From the NCBI RefSeq assembly GCF_963677305.1, contig NZ_OY781925.1, positions 2,395,501-2,459,500 on the forward strand: 64,000 nucleotides of DNA, read 5' to 3'. Each line of letters begins with the position of its first letter. Positions within the stretch are counted from its first letter, which is position 1. Origin of the DNA: an uncultured Holophaga sp. GTDB taxonomy: Bacteria > Acidobacteriota > Holophagae > Holophagales > Holophagaceae. A program made the translations under genes and the position numbers. The notes beneath the pieces are model-generated. The model was given only the letters and a program-made list of their open reading frames with translations. It was not told the DNA's origin and did not search any database. Below, piece by piece: positions 16,307 to 26,045 of this stretch.

Positions 16307-17137
16307 ATGCAGCAGGAACCGGATTGGGCTGAACTCTGGCGCGAGCTGGTCGAGCTGCGCTCCCGGGACAGGGGCGAGCCCTCTCCCAACATCGCCATCA
16401 ACAGCACCGACAAGGCCTTCAGCTTCGATGAGCACGTCAAGAAACGCTGGGAGAAGGAGGACTCCAGCCGCAGCTTCCTCCTGGATATGCTCAGGGCCCG
16501 TCCGGGCTCCAGCATCCTTGATATCGGGGCGGGCACCGGCTCCTGGGTCTGCCTCCTCGCCCCCCTGGCGGCCCGGGTGACCGCCGTGGAGCCTTCCCCC
16601 GCCATGGCCCATGTGATGCGGGAGAACATCCGGACCCTGGGGCTCACCAACACGGAGGTGGTCGAGGCCCCCTGGCCGGAGGCCCAGGTGGGCATGCACG
16701 ACATCTCCCTCTGCTCCCACGCCATGTACGGGTGTGCGGACTTTGTGGGCTTTGTCAGGCGCATGGAGGAGGTGACCCGCCACTGTTGCGTCCTCCTCAT
16801 GCGGGCCCCCGCTCCGGACGGCGTCATGGCGGAGATCTCCCGCAAGGTCCTGGGGCAGTCCCACGACAGCGCCAACTTCCAGGTGGCCTACAACGCCCTG
16901 CTCCAGATGGGTATCTTCGCCAATGTCCTCATGGAGGACACCGGCCCCTGGCGCTCCTGGAGCCACGGCAGCCTGGAGGAGGCCCTGCTGGATGTGAAGA
17001 AGAAGCTCGGTCTCCTGCATACCGGCGGACACGACGCCTCCATCCGGGAGATCCTGGAGCGGCGACTGATCATGCAGGAGGGCCGCTACACCTGGCCTTC
17101 AGGGGTCCAGACGGCGCTACTCCACTGGCATCGATAG
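16307..17137 (+). CDS. Class I SAM-dependent methyltransferase
   Basis: 276 residues. SAM-binding motif I is ILDIGAGTGSWVCLL, followed by VTAVEPSPAM at the end of strand 2. The N-terminal part (WAELWRELVELR) is helical and could bind the substrate. A run of GGAGG repeats precedes ATG 16307; ATG 16280 has no ribosome site. The substrate is unknown. It is divergent from mntP and its stop abuts the smc stop, which is on the other strand. Similar stand-alone methyltransferases are frequent in anaerobes, but nothing here ties it to the corrinoid genes. Confidence 0.82.
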   Translation: MQQEPDWAELWRELVELRSRDRGEPSPNIAINSTDKAFSFDEHVKKRWEKEDSSRSFLLDMLRARPGSSILDIGAGTGSWVCLLAPLAARVTAVEPSPAMAHVMRENIRTLGLTNTEVVEAPWPEAQVGMHDISLCSHAMYGCADFVGFVRRMEEVTRHCCVLLMRAPAPDGVMAEISRKVLGQSHDSANFQVAYNALLQMGIFANVLMEDTGPWRSWSHGSLEEALLDVKKKLGLLHTGGHDASIREILERRLIMQEGRYTWPSGVQTALLHWHR

Positions 17138-20100
17138 CTACACCAGCTGCTCCGCCTCCTTGAGCTGCACGCTCACCAGGCGTGAGATGCCCCGCTCCTC
17201 CTGGGTCACGCCGTAGAGGGTGTCCGCGGCCACCATGGTGGGCTTCTGGTGGGTGATCACGATGAACTGGGTGCCCTCCTTCATCTTCTGCACCAGGCCC
17301 GCGAAGCGCGCCACGTTGGCCTCGTCCAGAGGTGCGTCCACCTCGTCCAGCACACAGAAGGGACTGGGCTTGAAGTGGAAGATGGCGAAGAGGAGGGAGA
17401 TGGCCGTGAGGGCCTTCTCACCGCCTGAGAGCAGGGTCAGGGCCTTGGCAGATTTGCCCGGGGGCTGGGCGGTGATCTCGATGCCGCACTCCAGCAGGTC
17501 CTTGGGGTCTTGAAGGGTCAGGTGGGCGTGGCCCCCGCCGAAGACTTCCCGGAAGACCTCCGTAAAGCGGGCGTTGATGAAGTCGAAGGCCTCCTGGAAG
17601 CGCTCCTCGCTGGTGGCGTTGATCTCCTTGATGGTGGCCTCCAGGTTGCCGATGGCCTCCAGCACATCCGAGCGCTGGGTGTTCATGAAAGAGAGCCGCT
17701 CCTCCGCCTCGGCCAGCTCCTGGATGGCCAGGGGGTTCACACCGCCCAGATCCATGCGCTTGGACTGGAGTTCCGTCAGGCGGGTGCGGTGGACCAGTTC
17801 TCCCTCCTCCCAGGCCTCCCGCTCTTCCTCCGTGATGGAAGCGAGGAAGTCCGGCACAGTGAGGCTGAGGGCCAGCTCCACCTCCTTGCTGAGGGCCTCC
17901 TGGCTGCCCTGGATCTGGGCTCCCTGGATGAGGGCATCCTGGTGGAGCTGCCGGGCGTTCTCCAGGGCCTGCTGGAGTTCCCTGGCCATACGCTCCTGCA
18001 CCCGCAGCAACTCACCAGCCTCCTCGATCTCCGGCAGGAGGGTCCCCAGCTCCTCCTGGAATCGGTGGCGGTCCACAAGGAGCCCCTGGCACTCTTCCTC
18101 GATCTCCCCCATGCGGCCTCGAGCCGAAAAGATCCGCTCCTCTGCCTGCCGAATGTCCCCATCCAGGCGCTTCCGCTCGGCCTCCAGATCAAAGGCGCTC
18201 CGTTGGAGCTGCTGGAGCTGCCGCTGGACGCTGTCCCGCTCGGCCCAGGCACTGGAACGCACCCGGGTGGCCTCCACCAGGACCTCCCGGCGTTCCTCCA
18301 GGGCCTGCTGGGCGTCGGAGACCCGACCCTCGACCGCGGGGATGGCCTCCTCCAGCTCCGCCAGCTCAGGGTGCTCAGGCGCGGCCTCCATTTCCCGGAG
18401 CAGCTTCTTCTGGGCCTCGATCTCACCCTCCAGACGCTCCCACTGTTCGTCGGCCCGGGCCTGGGCCTCCTCGATCCCCTTCAACTCGCGCTGCGCAGAG
18501 TTCAGCCGGGACTTGAGATCCTCCAGGGCACGCCGGGCGGCGAGGCGATCCTCCTCCATCTCCCGGTGGTGCTCGGTGGCCTCCTGGAGCCGAGCGGAGC
18601 GGGTCTTCGCCTCCGCCTCCAGGTCCTCGACCCGCTCCAGGAGCTCCTCCCGGCTGCGCCGTACCGCCTCGAGCTCCGCCTTGAGCTTGAGGGGGGAGGC
18701 AAGGGGCGCCTCGGCCCCCACCTGGACAGGCCCGAAGGGCAGCTTCAGGAGCCTGGGGGAGACCAGGGCCAGCCCGGGATGGGCCTGGGCCAGGGGCACC
18801 AAGTCCCCATCGGCGCAGCGGAAGGCCCGCTCCAGAAGGCCGCCGAGCACCCGGGGCCTCCCGGGCTTCCAGCGGATGCCGCCCATCAGGGCCTCGCACC
18901 CCTCAGGCAGCTCTGGAACCCCTGCCCCCCCCCCCAGGGAGAGGAAGAGCTGCCCAGGCGCTCCTGCGAGGCTTTCGGGACCCGAGATGACCACAGCCTG
19001 CACCCAGGCACCCAGTAGCCGTTCGACATCACTGCGGACCGACTCATCCACCTCCACGGTCTCGGCAAAAGGCTCGACCGTCTGCCCCTGGGTGCGGAGC
19101 CAGGCCATGGCCTCCTGCACCGCTTTGGAACCCTCCGCCTGCCGGAAGAGCTCGGTCACCTGGCGGAGGCGCCGCTCTTCGGCGTCCAGGGCGGCCTCGG
19201 CCTCCCTGAGGGCGCTGGTGGCGATCCGGTGGGCGTCCGCCTGCTCCTGGCGCATGCCCGCCTGCACCTGGAGAGCCTCCTCCATCTCCTCCAGCCGCTC
19301 CTCCGACCCCTCGCACTCCCGCATCAGCCGCTTCTCCTCCAGCTGCAGGGACTCCAGCCGGGGTGCGCGGGTGGCCTCTTCGTGGTTGAGGGCATCCAGA
19401 CGCCCCTCCAGCTGGGCGATCTGCTGGTGCACCGCCTGGCGCTGGCGCTGGATCTGCAGGGCGGCCTTCTGGACCTCGGCCCGGCGCTCCCGCAGCTCCC
19501 GCAGCTCGGCTTCGACCCGGCGGAGGGCACCCCCGGCCAGGGCCACGGCCTCCTCGGACTCCGCCACCAGGTTCTCCCGGGCCTCCAGTTCACCCTCGGC
19601 CCTGCGCAGCCTGACCTGAAGTTCCTCCAGTTCAGCACTGGAGCCTTCAGTGCGTTGCTCCAGATCGCCCTGCCGCTCCCGCAGCACCCCGATCTGGGCC
19701 TCGGCCTCCCGCACCCGCTCCTCCTGGAAACCCCGATCCTGCTCAAGAAGCCCCAGCTTCTGATCCAGCGCCAGCACGGAGCGCGAGCGCCGCTCCTGGG
19801 CGCTGCGCAGCTCATCCAGCCGGTAGCGCAGATTCTCGGCCTCACTGGCCTTCTCGGAGGCCTGGGCCGTGAGCTGGGCGATCTGTCGCTCCAGAGTGTC
19901 CAGGCTCTCCAGGGTGCGCTCCTTGGCGGCCTCCAACTCCACGGCCTTGCCCGCCATCAGGATCCGATGAACCTCCCGGATGGAGGCGTCCAGCTCCTGG
20001 GCCCGCCGGGCCTTGGCGGCCTGCCGTTTGAGCGACTCCTGCTGCTTGCCCAGCTCGAAGAGGATGTCGTCCAGGCGGGTGAGATTCCCCCGGGTGTCGC

Positions 20101-20644
20101 CCAGGCGCCGCTCAGCGTCGGCCCGGCGCAGCTTGTATCTGGTGATGCCCGCGGCCTCCTCCAGGAGCTGGCGCCGGTCCTTGGGCTTGGTGGAGAGGAT
20201 GAGATCGATCTGGCCCTGCTGGATGAAGGAATAGGCCCGGGTGCCCATGCCCGTATCCATCAGCAGGTCCTGTACGTCTTTCAACCGGCTCTCGCGGCCA
20301 TTGATCCGATATTCGCTCCCGGTATCCCGGTAGAGCCGCCGGGAGATCACCACTTCCCGGGTGGCCCCGGGCAGCGCGGGATCCGGCATCTCCATGGTGA
20401 GCTTCACTTCCGCCATGCCCATGGGCTTGCGCTGGGAGGTCCCGGCGAAGACCACATCGGCCATCTCCGAGCCCCGGAGCGCGCTGGCCCGCTGTTCCCC
20501 CAACACCCAGGCCAGACTGTCGGAGATGTTGGACTTGCCGCACCCGTTGGGCCCCACGACGGCGGTCATGCCCGTGGGGAAGCTCAGCTTCTGGGGGTCC
20601 GCAAAGGACTTGAAACCGTGCAGTTCAAGCGAGATCAGGCGCAA
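17138..20644 (-). CDS. smc: Chromosome segregation ATPase SMC
   Basis: 1168 residues, the expected size. Walker A GPNGCGKSN is at 31-39, the ABC signature LSGGEKALTAISLLFAIF and Walker B PFCVLDEVDAPLD are near the C-terminus. Two long coiled coils, rich in E, R, Q and A, flank a hinge at about residues 500-640. The hinge lacks several of the glycines usual in bacterial SMC and looks divergent. The gene begins with TTG, six bases after GGAG. SMC dimers with ScpA/ScpB condense and segregate DNA; scpA and scpB are not in the window. Confidence 0.96.
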   Translation of the reverse strand: MRLISLELHGFKSFADPQKLSFPTGMTAVVGPNGCGKSNISDSLAWVLGEQRASALRGSEMADVVFAGTSQRKPMGMAEVKLTMEMPDPALPGATREVVISRRLYRDTGSEYRINGRESRLKDVQDLLMDTGMGTRAYSFIQQGQIDLILSTKPKDRRQLLEEAAGITRYKLRRADAERRLGDTRGNLTRLDDILFELGKQQESLKRQAAKARRAQELDASIREVHRILMAGKAVELEAAKERTLESLDTLERQIAQLTAQASEKASEAENLRYRLDELRSAQERRSRSVLALDQKLGLLEQDRGFQEERVREAEAQIGVLRERQGDLEQRTEGSSAELEELQVRLRRAEGELEARENLVAESEEAVALAGGALRRVEAELRELRERRAEVQKAALQIQRQRQAVHQQIAQLEGRLDALNHEEATRAPRLESLQLEEKRLMRECEGSEERLEEMEEALQVQAGMRQEQADAHRIATSALREAEAALDAEERRLRQVTELFRQAEGSKAVQEAMAWLRTQGQTVEPFAETVEVDESVRSDVERLLGAWVQAVVISGPESLAGAPGQLFLSLGGGAGVPELPEGCEALMGGIRWKPGRPRVLGGLLERAFRCADGDLVPLAQAHPGLALVSPRLLKLPFGPVQVGAEAPLASPLKLKAELEAVRRSREELLERVEDLEAEAKTRSARLQEATEHHREMEEDRLAARRALEDLKSRLNSAQRELKGIEEAQARADEQWERLEGEIEAQKKLLREMEAAPEHPELAELEEAIPAVEGRVSDAQQALEERREVLVEATRVRSSAWAERDSVQRQLQQLQRSAFDLEAERKRLDGDIRQAEERIFSARGRMGEIEEECQGLLVDRHRFQEELGTLLPEIEEAGELLRVQERMARELQQALENARQLHQDALIQGAQIQGSQEALSKEVELALSLTVPDFLASITEEEREAWEEGELVHRTRLTELQSKRMDLGGVNPLAIQELAEAEERLSFMNTQRSDVLEAIGNLEATIKEINATSEERFQEAFDFINARFTEVFREVFGGGHAHLTLQDPKDLLECGIEITAQPPGKSAKALTLLSGGEKALTAISLLFAIFHFKPSPFCVLDEVDAPLDEANVARFAGLVQKMKEGTQFIVITHQKPTMVAADTLYGVTQEERGISRLVSVQLKEAEQLV

Positions 20645-20838
20645 TCAGGGCTCCGGGGAACATTCCGTCCATTCTCTCCATACCATGCCAGGAAGTCCCG
20701 ACAATCTCAGGAGCAGCAGATCGTGCTCCGGCGCACTTTGGATCAGGGTGCAGGGACGCTAGACTCTACCCATTCCAACTTGAGCAATCGGAGCAGCATT
20801 TTGAGCCAGCGCAACAACCTCGCCCCGGGTGGACAGCC

Positions 20839-21570
20839 ATGATGCGGACCTCGGGAGCTGCCGTCGTGTGGGTGGAGCCCCACAGGCTCCAGGCCGGGAG
20901 CCAAGTGCGGCGTCCGGGGGGGCTCCCCGATCCCGACACCCTGGCCCAGGCCCTCTCCGGCCTGCCCGGAGGCCCGAGCCACTGGATCGTGGATGACCTC
21001 TGTGCCCCCGCGGTTCTGCTGCGGGATGTCCTGGGGCTCCCCAAGGGCGTGGAGGCCCGGGACGCCTTCTTCCAGTGGCGTTATGCCCAGTCCCTCGGCC
21101 TGGAGGGACCCCAGTCGGTCCAGGCCCTGGCGGTGGACAGCGACTGGCTCCTGGCCGGGCTGCCCCGCGAGCTCCTGGATGGCTGGCTCCAGGTCGCCAC
21201 CAAGCTGAACCGCCCCGTCCAGTCCATGGTTCCCCGCTGGCTGTGGCTCTACAATCGCCTGGCCCCCTCCCAGACAGGCCCTGGCCTGCTCCTCTCCCTG
21301 GATTCCTCTCCCGATGGCAACCACACCGGCTCCCTGGTGGCCTGGGGATCGCGCCTCAGCCTCCTCCGCCAGTGGGGTGATCCCGCTCCCCTCGGCATCT
21401 GGATCACCGAGCGGATCCTGCCGACCCTGGCCTATCTGCAGCGGGAGGGCACCCTGCCCCAGGGGCTCTGGGTCTGGTGCGGCTCCACCCCCGACCCCGC
21501 CACCTGGAGCGAGGTTCCGGTCCCCATCCACGTGATGCCTCCGGATGTTCCGGCCACGGAGGCGCTCTGA
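20839..21570 (+). CDS. Unknown protein at the PilM/GspL position of a pilus/secretion operon
   Basis: 243 residues. It has no signal peptide or clear membrane segment. It overlaps the PilN-like gene as TGATG and starts the six-gene operon. Its place is that of PilM or cytoplasmic GspL, actin-like proteins that bind PilN. FFQWRYAQSLGL and LLLSLDSSPDG could belong to such a fold, but the conserved actin-type phosphate loops are not obvious. A possible promoter (TTGGAT, 16 bases, TAGACT) lies at 20738-20765. It is divergent from smc. Function assigned by position only. Confidence 0.6.
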   Translation: MMRTSGAAVVWVEPHRLQAGSQVRRPGGLPDPDTLAQALSGLPGGPSHWIVDDLCAPAVLLRDVLGLPKGVEARDAFFQWRYAQSLGLEGPQSVQALAVDSDWLLAGLPRELLDGWLQVATKLNRPVQSMVPRWLWLYNRLAPSQTGPGLLLSLDSSPDGNHTGSLVAWGSRLSLLRQWGDPAPLGIWITERILPTLAYLQREGTLPQGLWVWCGSTPDPATWSEVPVPIHVMPPDVPATEAL

Positions 21571-22430
21571 TGGCCCTGCCCCTCCTCAAACTCAATCTGG
21601 TGACCCCGCCCTCTCTGTGGCGGCGCAGCCACCGTCCCCTGGCCCTGGGGGCCCTGGCCCTCGGCATCATCTGTCTCGGCAGTGTGCTGACCCTGACTTG
21701 GCGGGCCCGGCACCAGGCCGAGACCGCCGGGCGCCAAGCCGTCCGCTTCGGCGCCCAGACCCGGGAGATGGCCGGCCGGGAGGTCCAGCTCATCGCTGAC
21801 CTCAAGGAGATCGATGTGGAGCAGGAAGCCCCCCGCTGGAAGCTGGCGGAGCGGATCCTCTCCGAGCGGAGTCTGCCCTGGACCCGCATCACCTCGGAAC
21901 TGGAACGCTGCCTCACCGAGGATGTCCGGATCAAGTCCATCCTGCGCTCCAAGGGGGGGGACCGGAAGGTGGAGATCAAGATCAAGGGCGAGGCCCGTAC
22001 CCGTGAGGCGGAGGTCGCCTTCATGGAATCCCTCCAGAAGAACCCCTTCTTCGCCCAGGTGGTGCTGGAGCGGGAGGCCGAACGCCAGGGCGGGGGCATC
22101 GACTTCGACTACTCCCTGTCGCCGGCCGACGACCCTCCGGCGTACACCCCCTTGCCCAAGACACCCCCCACTCGCAAGAGCGCCTCCCGGCAGGCCGAAC
22201 AGCCCAAACCTGAACTCGCCCGCAAGGTCACCCCCAGGCAACCTGAACAAGCCAAGACCGAGCCTGCCCACAGAGGCGCAGTCAGACAGCCCATGTCTAA
22301 TGCCACCCGCCAGGGCGGCCCCGGAGAGGCTGAGCAGGCCGGGTCCAGGCCTGGCCCGAGGACCGCTCCTGATCAGGCCGGGCACCCAGAATCCGAAGCC
22401 GGCAGGCCCCCCTTCCGGAGGCGTCCGTGA
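21570..22430 (+). CDS. PilN-like inner-membrane assembly protein
   Basis: 286 residues. A short cytoplasmic N-terminus (MALPLLKLNLVTPP) resembles the PilN peptide that binds PilM. It is followed by one membrane segment at about 27-45 and a periplasmic coiled coil and ferredoxin-like region to about 190. The last 95 residues are a Pro/Gln/Arg-rich low-complexity tail that is unusual for PilN. It overlaps genes on both sides (TGATG, GTGA). Together with the PilO-like protein it should form the platform linking the inner membrane to the secretin. Confidence 0.7.
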   Translation: MALPLLKLNLVTPPSLWRRSHRPLALGALALGIICLGSVLTLTWRARHQAETAGRQAVRFGAQTREMAGREVQLIADLKEIDVEQEAPRWKLAERILSERSLPWTRITSELERCLTEDVRIKSILRSKGGDRKVEIKIKGEARTREAEVAFMESLQKNPFFAQVVLEREAERQGGGIDFDYSLSPADDPPAYTPLPKTPPTRKSASRQAEQPKPELARKVTPRQPEQAKTEPAHRGAVRQPMSNATRQGGPGEAEQAGSRPGPRTAPDQAGHPESEAGRPPFRRRP

Positions 22431-22984
22431 ACAGCTCCCTCCGCAGCAGCAGCTACCTCGCCCTGGCCGGCGGGTGTCTTGTCCTGGTCGGACTCCTGAT
22501 GGCTCTCGTCCTGCTCCCGGACGCTCACCGCACCCGGACCCGCAAGCAACAGGCCGCCCAGGAGGCCAGAAAGACCATGGAGGCCCAGCAGCAGGAGCTC
22601 AAGAGCTTCGAGGAGCTCTCCCAGAACATCCGCCAGGGGCGGCAGCGCCTGGAAGAGCTGGAGGCCCACCTGCCCCAGGGTTCCGTGGGCTCCCTCCAGT
22701 GGGCTCTGAGCGGTGTGCTCCACCAGGAGGCCGCCAAGGCCGGTGTCCGTCTCCTCGCGGTCAAGTTCGGCATGCCCAGCCGGGAGGGCGCCAAGGGCAC
22801 CGAGTTGGAAAGCCTGGAGGTGGAGTTCACCTCCCTGGGCGTCTACCCGGCCCAGAAGAAGTTCATGTTCGCCCTGGAGACCGCTGAGCTCCCCTTTGCC
22901 GTGGCCACGGCCCGCCTGGAGGAGAGCCCAGAGGGAGCCCGTCTGGCCGTGACCCTTCGGGCCTTCAGGAAGGTGGCCGCATGA
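22427..22984 (+). CDS. PilO-like inner-membrane assembly protein
   Basis: 185 residues from a GTG that overlaps the previous stop. One membrane segment at about 10-30 precedes a coiled coil (ARKTMEAQQQELKSFEEL) and a ferredoxin-like periplasmic domain, which is the PilO/GspM layout. The motif VEFTSLGVYPAQKKFMFALE resembles the PilO end (YxxVxxFLxxLE). It would pair with the PilN-like protein. ATGA overlap with the next gene shows tight coupling. Confidence 0.75.
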   Translation: MNSSLRSSSYLALAGGCLVLVGLLMALVLLPDAHRTRTRKQQAAQEARKTMEAQQQELKSFEELSQNIRQGRQRLEELEAHLPQGSVGSLQWALSGVLHQEAAKAGVRLLAVKFGMPSREGAKGTELESLEVEFTSLGVYPAQKKFMFALETAELPFAVATARLEESPEGARLAVTLRAFRKVAA

Positions 22985-23640
22985 GTCAGACCCCCTCCGG
23001 CCTCAAAGGCCTGGTCCACGAACTCAAAACCAAGCGATGGATCCAGGTGGCCCTGGCCCTGATCATCCTGCTGGGCATCTATGTCCTGTGGCCCGACAGC
23101 CATGCGCCCCGGCGCAGGGGCTCCGGACAGGGCGGCTCCAGCACCCGGATCGAGCCCGCTCAGCTCCAGGCCCTCAAGGGCCTGGCCGATCTGGCAAGAC
23201 TCCACCGGGCAGGCGAGATGCCCAAGGAAGACCGCCTCTACCGGGATGTCTTCCTCTTCGACTTCCCGGCTCCGCCGCCGCCCAAGCCCAAGCCCGTGCC
23301 ACCTCCCCCACCCCCCACCCCGGCCGAGCTGGCCGCAGCCAAGCTGAAGGCGGCACGCCTTGCCGAACAAGGGGCCCAGCCCTCCCAGCTCCGCTACCTC
23401 GGTTATCTCAACAATGTCTCATCAGGACGGATCGGCGCCTTCATGAAGGGCGAGGAATCCATCACCATGCACAAGGGTGATCTCGCCAACCCGCGGTGGC
23501 GCCTGACCGAGCTCACCGACGATCACGCCACCTTCCAGAACCTGACCTACGCGGATCTCCGCTACACCCTCCGGGCGATCGACGCCCAGGGGGGTGGCAG
23601 GACAGGACCCGGCTCCAGAGCCCAAAGCAATCAATTCTGA
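22981..23640 (+). CDS. PilP/GspC-like periplasmic connector
   Basis: 219 residues. A cytoplasmic N-terminus of about 20 residues is followed by one membrane segment (VALALIILLGIYVLW), a long linker with a Pro/Lys-rich stretch near 95-115, and a small beta domain (LRYLGYLNN, ESITMHKGDLAN) like the PilP or GspC homology region. That domain usually docks on the secretin N0 domain. It is anchored by a membrane segment as in GspC, not a lipobox as in PilP. Its stop lies 13 bases before the secretin start. Confidence 0.7.
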   Translation: MSQTPSGLKGLVHELKTKRWIQVALALIILLGIYVLWPDSHAPRRRGSGQGGSSTRIEPAQLQALKGLADLARLHRAGEMPKEDRLYRDVFLFDFPAPPPPKPKPVPPPPPPTPAELAAAKLKAARLAEQGAQPSQLRYLGYLNNVSSGRIGAFMKGEESITMHKGDLANPRWRLTELTDDHATFQNLTYADLRYTLRAIDAQGGGRTGPGSRAQSNQF

Positions 23641-23653
23641 CGCGGACGCAACG

Positions 23654-26017
23654 ATGGCCAATCATTCAAAACTCACCCCCCTGCAGCCGGCCCTCGCCGC
23701 CCTTCTGGTCCTGAGCCTCGGCCTGGGCTGTGCCCTCCACAAGGCCCAGAAGGCCTTCAATGAGGGGCGCTATGAGGACTCCGTGGTTGCCTATCGCGAA
23801 GTCCTCAAGAGCGACCCCACCAATGTGGATGCCCGGATCGGCATGAAGCGGAGTGCGGGGCTCGCGGCCGAGAAGCACCTGGAGGCCGCCCGGAATGCCG
23901 AGCGCAAGGGGGACAACACCAAGATGATGGCCGAGGTCCGGGCGGCCCTCATGGTGGATCCCACCAACACCCGCGCCCAGGAGTGGATCCTCCAGATTGA
24001 GAAGGACATCGCCGAGCGGAGGGCCCGGCTCATGGCCGAGGAGAGCGTCCAGGCCATGCAGAAGCGGGCAGAGGGCAAGTCGGGGCATGTCTTCGAGATC
24101 AACCCCCGCTCTCTGGAGAGCCTGGATCTCAACTTCAGCAGGCGCACCAGCCTGCGGGAGATCTTCGCCACCCTGAGCAAGGCCACGGGGGTCAACATCC
24201 TGCTCCACAGCTCCTTCCAGGACTCCAGCGTCTCGGTGGACCTGCGGGGCTTGAACTTCCAGCGAATCCTGGACTCGCTGATGCTCCAGAACGACCTCTT
24301 CTACAAGGTCCTGGACACCAACACGATCATGATCTTCAAGGCCACGCCCCAGAACCGGAAGCAGTACGAGAACCAGCTCATCAAGACCTTCTACCTCTCC
24401 AACGCCCAGGCGGAGGATGTGAAGGGGATGTTCGCCGCCCTGCAGCCCGAGATGAAGACCTTCGTGGACAAGCGGCTGAATGCCATCACCGTCAAGGCCG
24501 ATCCCTCGGAGCTGGCGGTGGCCACCCGGATCGTCCACCAGCTGGACAAGGCCAAGCCCGAGGTCATGGTCTACATGGAGCTCCTGGAGGTCACCGAGAG
24601 CAGCATGGAGCGGGTGGGCCTGATCCCCCTGATCAGTGCCACCGACACCACCGGCACCTACCGGATCGGTGCCACGGTGGACGGCAGTGGCAGCTACAAC
24701 AGCTCCAGCAGCCTCTCCGGACTCAGCATCAGCTACCTCTTCCCCAGCCTCGCCCTGGACGCCCTCAAGTCCGACGGCGATGCCAAGCTGGTGGCCAGCC
24801 CCAACGTCCGGGTGGTCTCGGGCGAATCAGCCGAGGTCAACATCGGCGACAAGATCAGCACCACCCAGTCCTCGATCGGCGCCCTCAGCACCTCCACCAC
24901 CACCTCCACCTCCTCCCTCAGCAGCCTCACGGCCTCCACCAGCTACAGCTATGAGGATGTGGGCGTGAAGATCAAGGTGGAGCCCAAGGTCCACTTTAAC
25001 GGCGACATCACGATCAAGATCGAGTCCGAGGTGAAGACCCTGAAGTCCAGCTCCACCGCCGGACGTCCGGACCTGGGACAGCGCATCATCAAGACCTCCG
25101 CCCGGCTCCGGGAGGGTGAGACGGCAATCTTCGCCGGCATGCTCAAGGACGAGGAGCAGAAGACCAAGCAGGGGCTCTGGGGCGTCTCCGACATCCCCAT
25201 CCTCGGCAGCCTGCTGGGCAACCACTACAAGAACAAGGCCAAGACCGACGTCCTCCTCACCATCCGGGCCACCCTGGTGCGCCATCCCGACCTCGAGGAG
25301 TCGGACTTCGAGGCCTTCGATCCCGATATGGCCGCCTCCAAGAGCGGCCCCTTCGCCCCCCCCTCGGATAAGGATGGAAAGCCCCAGGATGGGCACCCCA
25401 AGCCCGGTCCGGCACGCCCCTCCAGGCCTGGAGCCCTGCCCCTGAAGCCAGGACCGGCCCCCGCAGCCGAGGCTCCGGCCTCACCAGCGGTCGAGCCGGC
25501 CACCACCCCTGAGCCCGCAACGACACCGGAACCCTCCACCCCGAAGGAGGCACCCACCAAGGAGGAGACCAAGGCTGAGACCAAGTCCGAGGCCCAGGAG
25601 ACGACAGAGGCGGCCACGCCCCAGCCCTCCGATCTGGTCTGCTTCCTCTCACCCATGAGCTCCCAGGTCACCAAGGGCGAATCGGTCCACCTCGCCCTCC
25701 AGGTGAGCGGCGGCAAGGGGGTCACCAAGGGCAGCCTGGAGATCCACATCGACCCCAAGCTCAAGCTGACCCAGGCCGCCGCCGGTGGCTTCCTGACCTT
25801 CGAGGGAGGCACCATCGAGCAGTCCTCCAAGGATGGTGTCTTGAAGGTCACCTTCAACCGGCCCACGGGGAACAGCGACAGCGGCTCCCTGCTGGACCTG
25901 GACCTCGAGGCCCTTCAATCCGGCAACGCCCCGGTTCTCATCCAGAGCGGCACCTACCAGGTGAACGACAACCCCATCTCGGCCAAGGTCATCAATGCCC
26001 TGGTCACGGTGGAGTGA
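23654..26017 (+). CDS. Secretin lipoprotein with TPR and cohesin-like domains
   Basis: 787 residues. Lipoprotein signal ending at C26 (LSLGLGC); a TPR-like region at about 27-110; a secretin N-terminal domain at about 155-225 (REIFATLSKATGVNIL); an N1-type domain to about 315; the secretin core to about 545 (RIIKTSARLREGETAIFAGM and IPILGSLLG). A Ser/Thr-rich gate insertion lies inside the core. A Pro/Thr/Glu-rich linker leads to a C-terminal cohesin-like domain (about 665-787). It should form the outer-membrane channel for this system. The ATG at 23654 has a weak ribosome site and is chosen for the signal peptide. Confidence 0.88.
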   Translation: MANHSKLTPLQPALAALLVLSLGLGCALHKAQKAFNEGRYEDSVVAYREVLKSDPTNVDARIGMKRSAGLAAEKHLEAARNAERKGDNTKMMAEVRAALMVDPTNTRAQEWILQIEKDIAERRARLMAEESVQAMQKRAEGKSGHVFEINPRSLESLDLNFSRRTSLREIFATLSKATGVNILLHSSFQDSSVSVDLRGLNFQRILDSLMLQNDLFYKVLDTNTIMIFKATPQNRKQYENQLIKTFYLSNAQAEDVKGMFAALQPEMKTFVDKRLNAITVKADPSELAVATRIVHQLDKAKPEVMVYMELLEVTESSMERVGLIPLISATDTTGTYRIGATVDGSGSYNSSSSLSGLSISYLFPSLALDALKSDGDAKLVASPNVRVVSGESAEVNIGDKISTTQSSIGALSTSTTTSTSSLSSLTASTSYSYEDVGVKIKVEPKVHFNGDITIKIESEVKTLKSSSTAGRPDLGQRIIKTSARLREGETAIFAGMLKDEEQKTKQGLWGVSDIPILGSLLGNHYKNKAKTDVLLTIRATLVRHPDLEESDFEAFDPDMAASKSGPFAPPSDKDGKPQDGHPKPGPARPSRPGALPLKPGPAPAAEAPASPAVEPATTPEPATTPEPSTPKEAPTKEETKAETKSEAQETTEAATPQPSDLVCFLSPMSSQVTKGESVHLALQVSGGKGVTKGSLEIHIDPKLKLTQAAAGGFLTFEGGTIEQSSKDGVLKVTFNRPTGNSDSGSLLDLDLEALQSGNAPVLIQSGTYQVNDNPISAKVINALVTVE

Positions 26018-26045
26018 GCCCCCTCCCCACCCAGAGGTCTGCCCA

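Noticed and set aside
17574..19619. Plus-strand frames of up to 681 codons opposite smc
   Set aside because: They are Ser/Arg-rich translations of the complement of the SMC coiled coil and have no domain.
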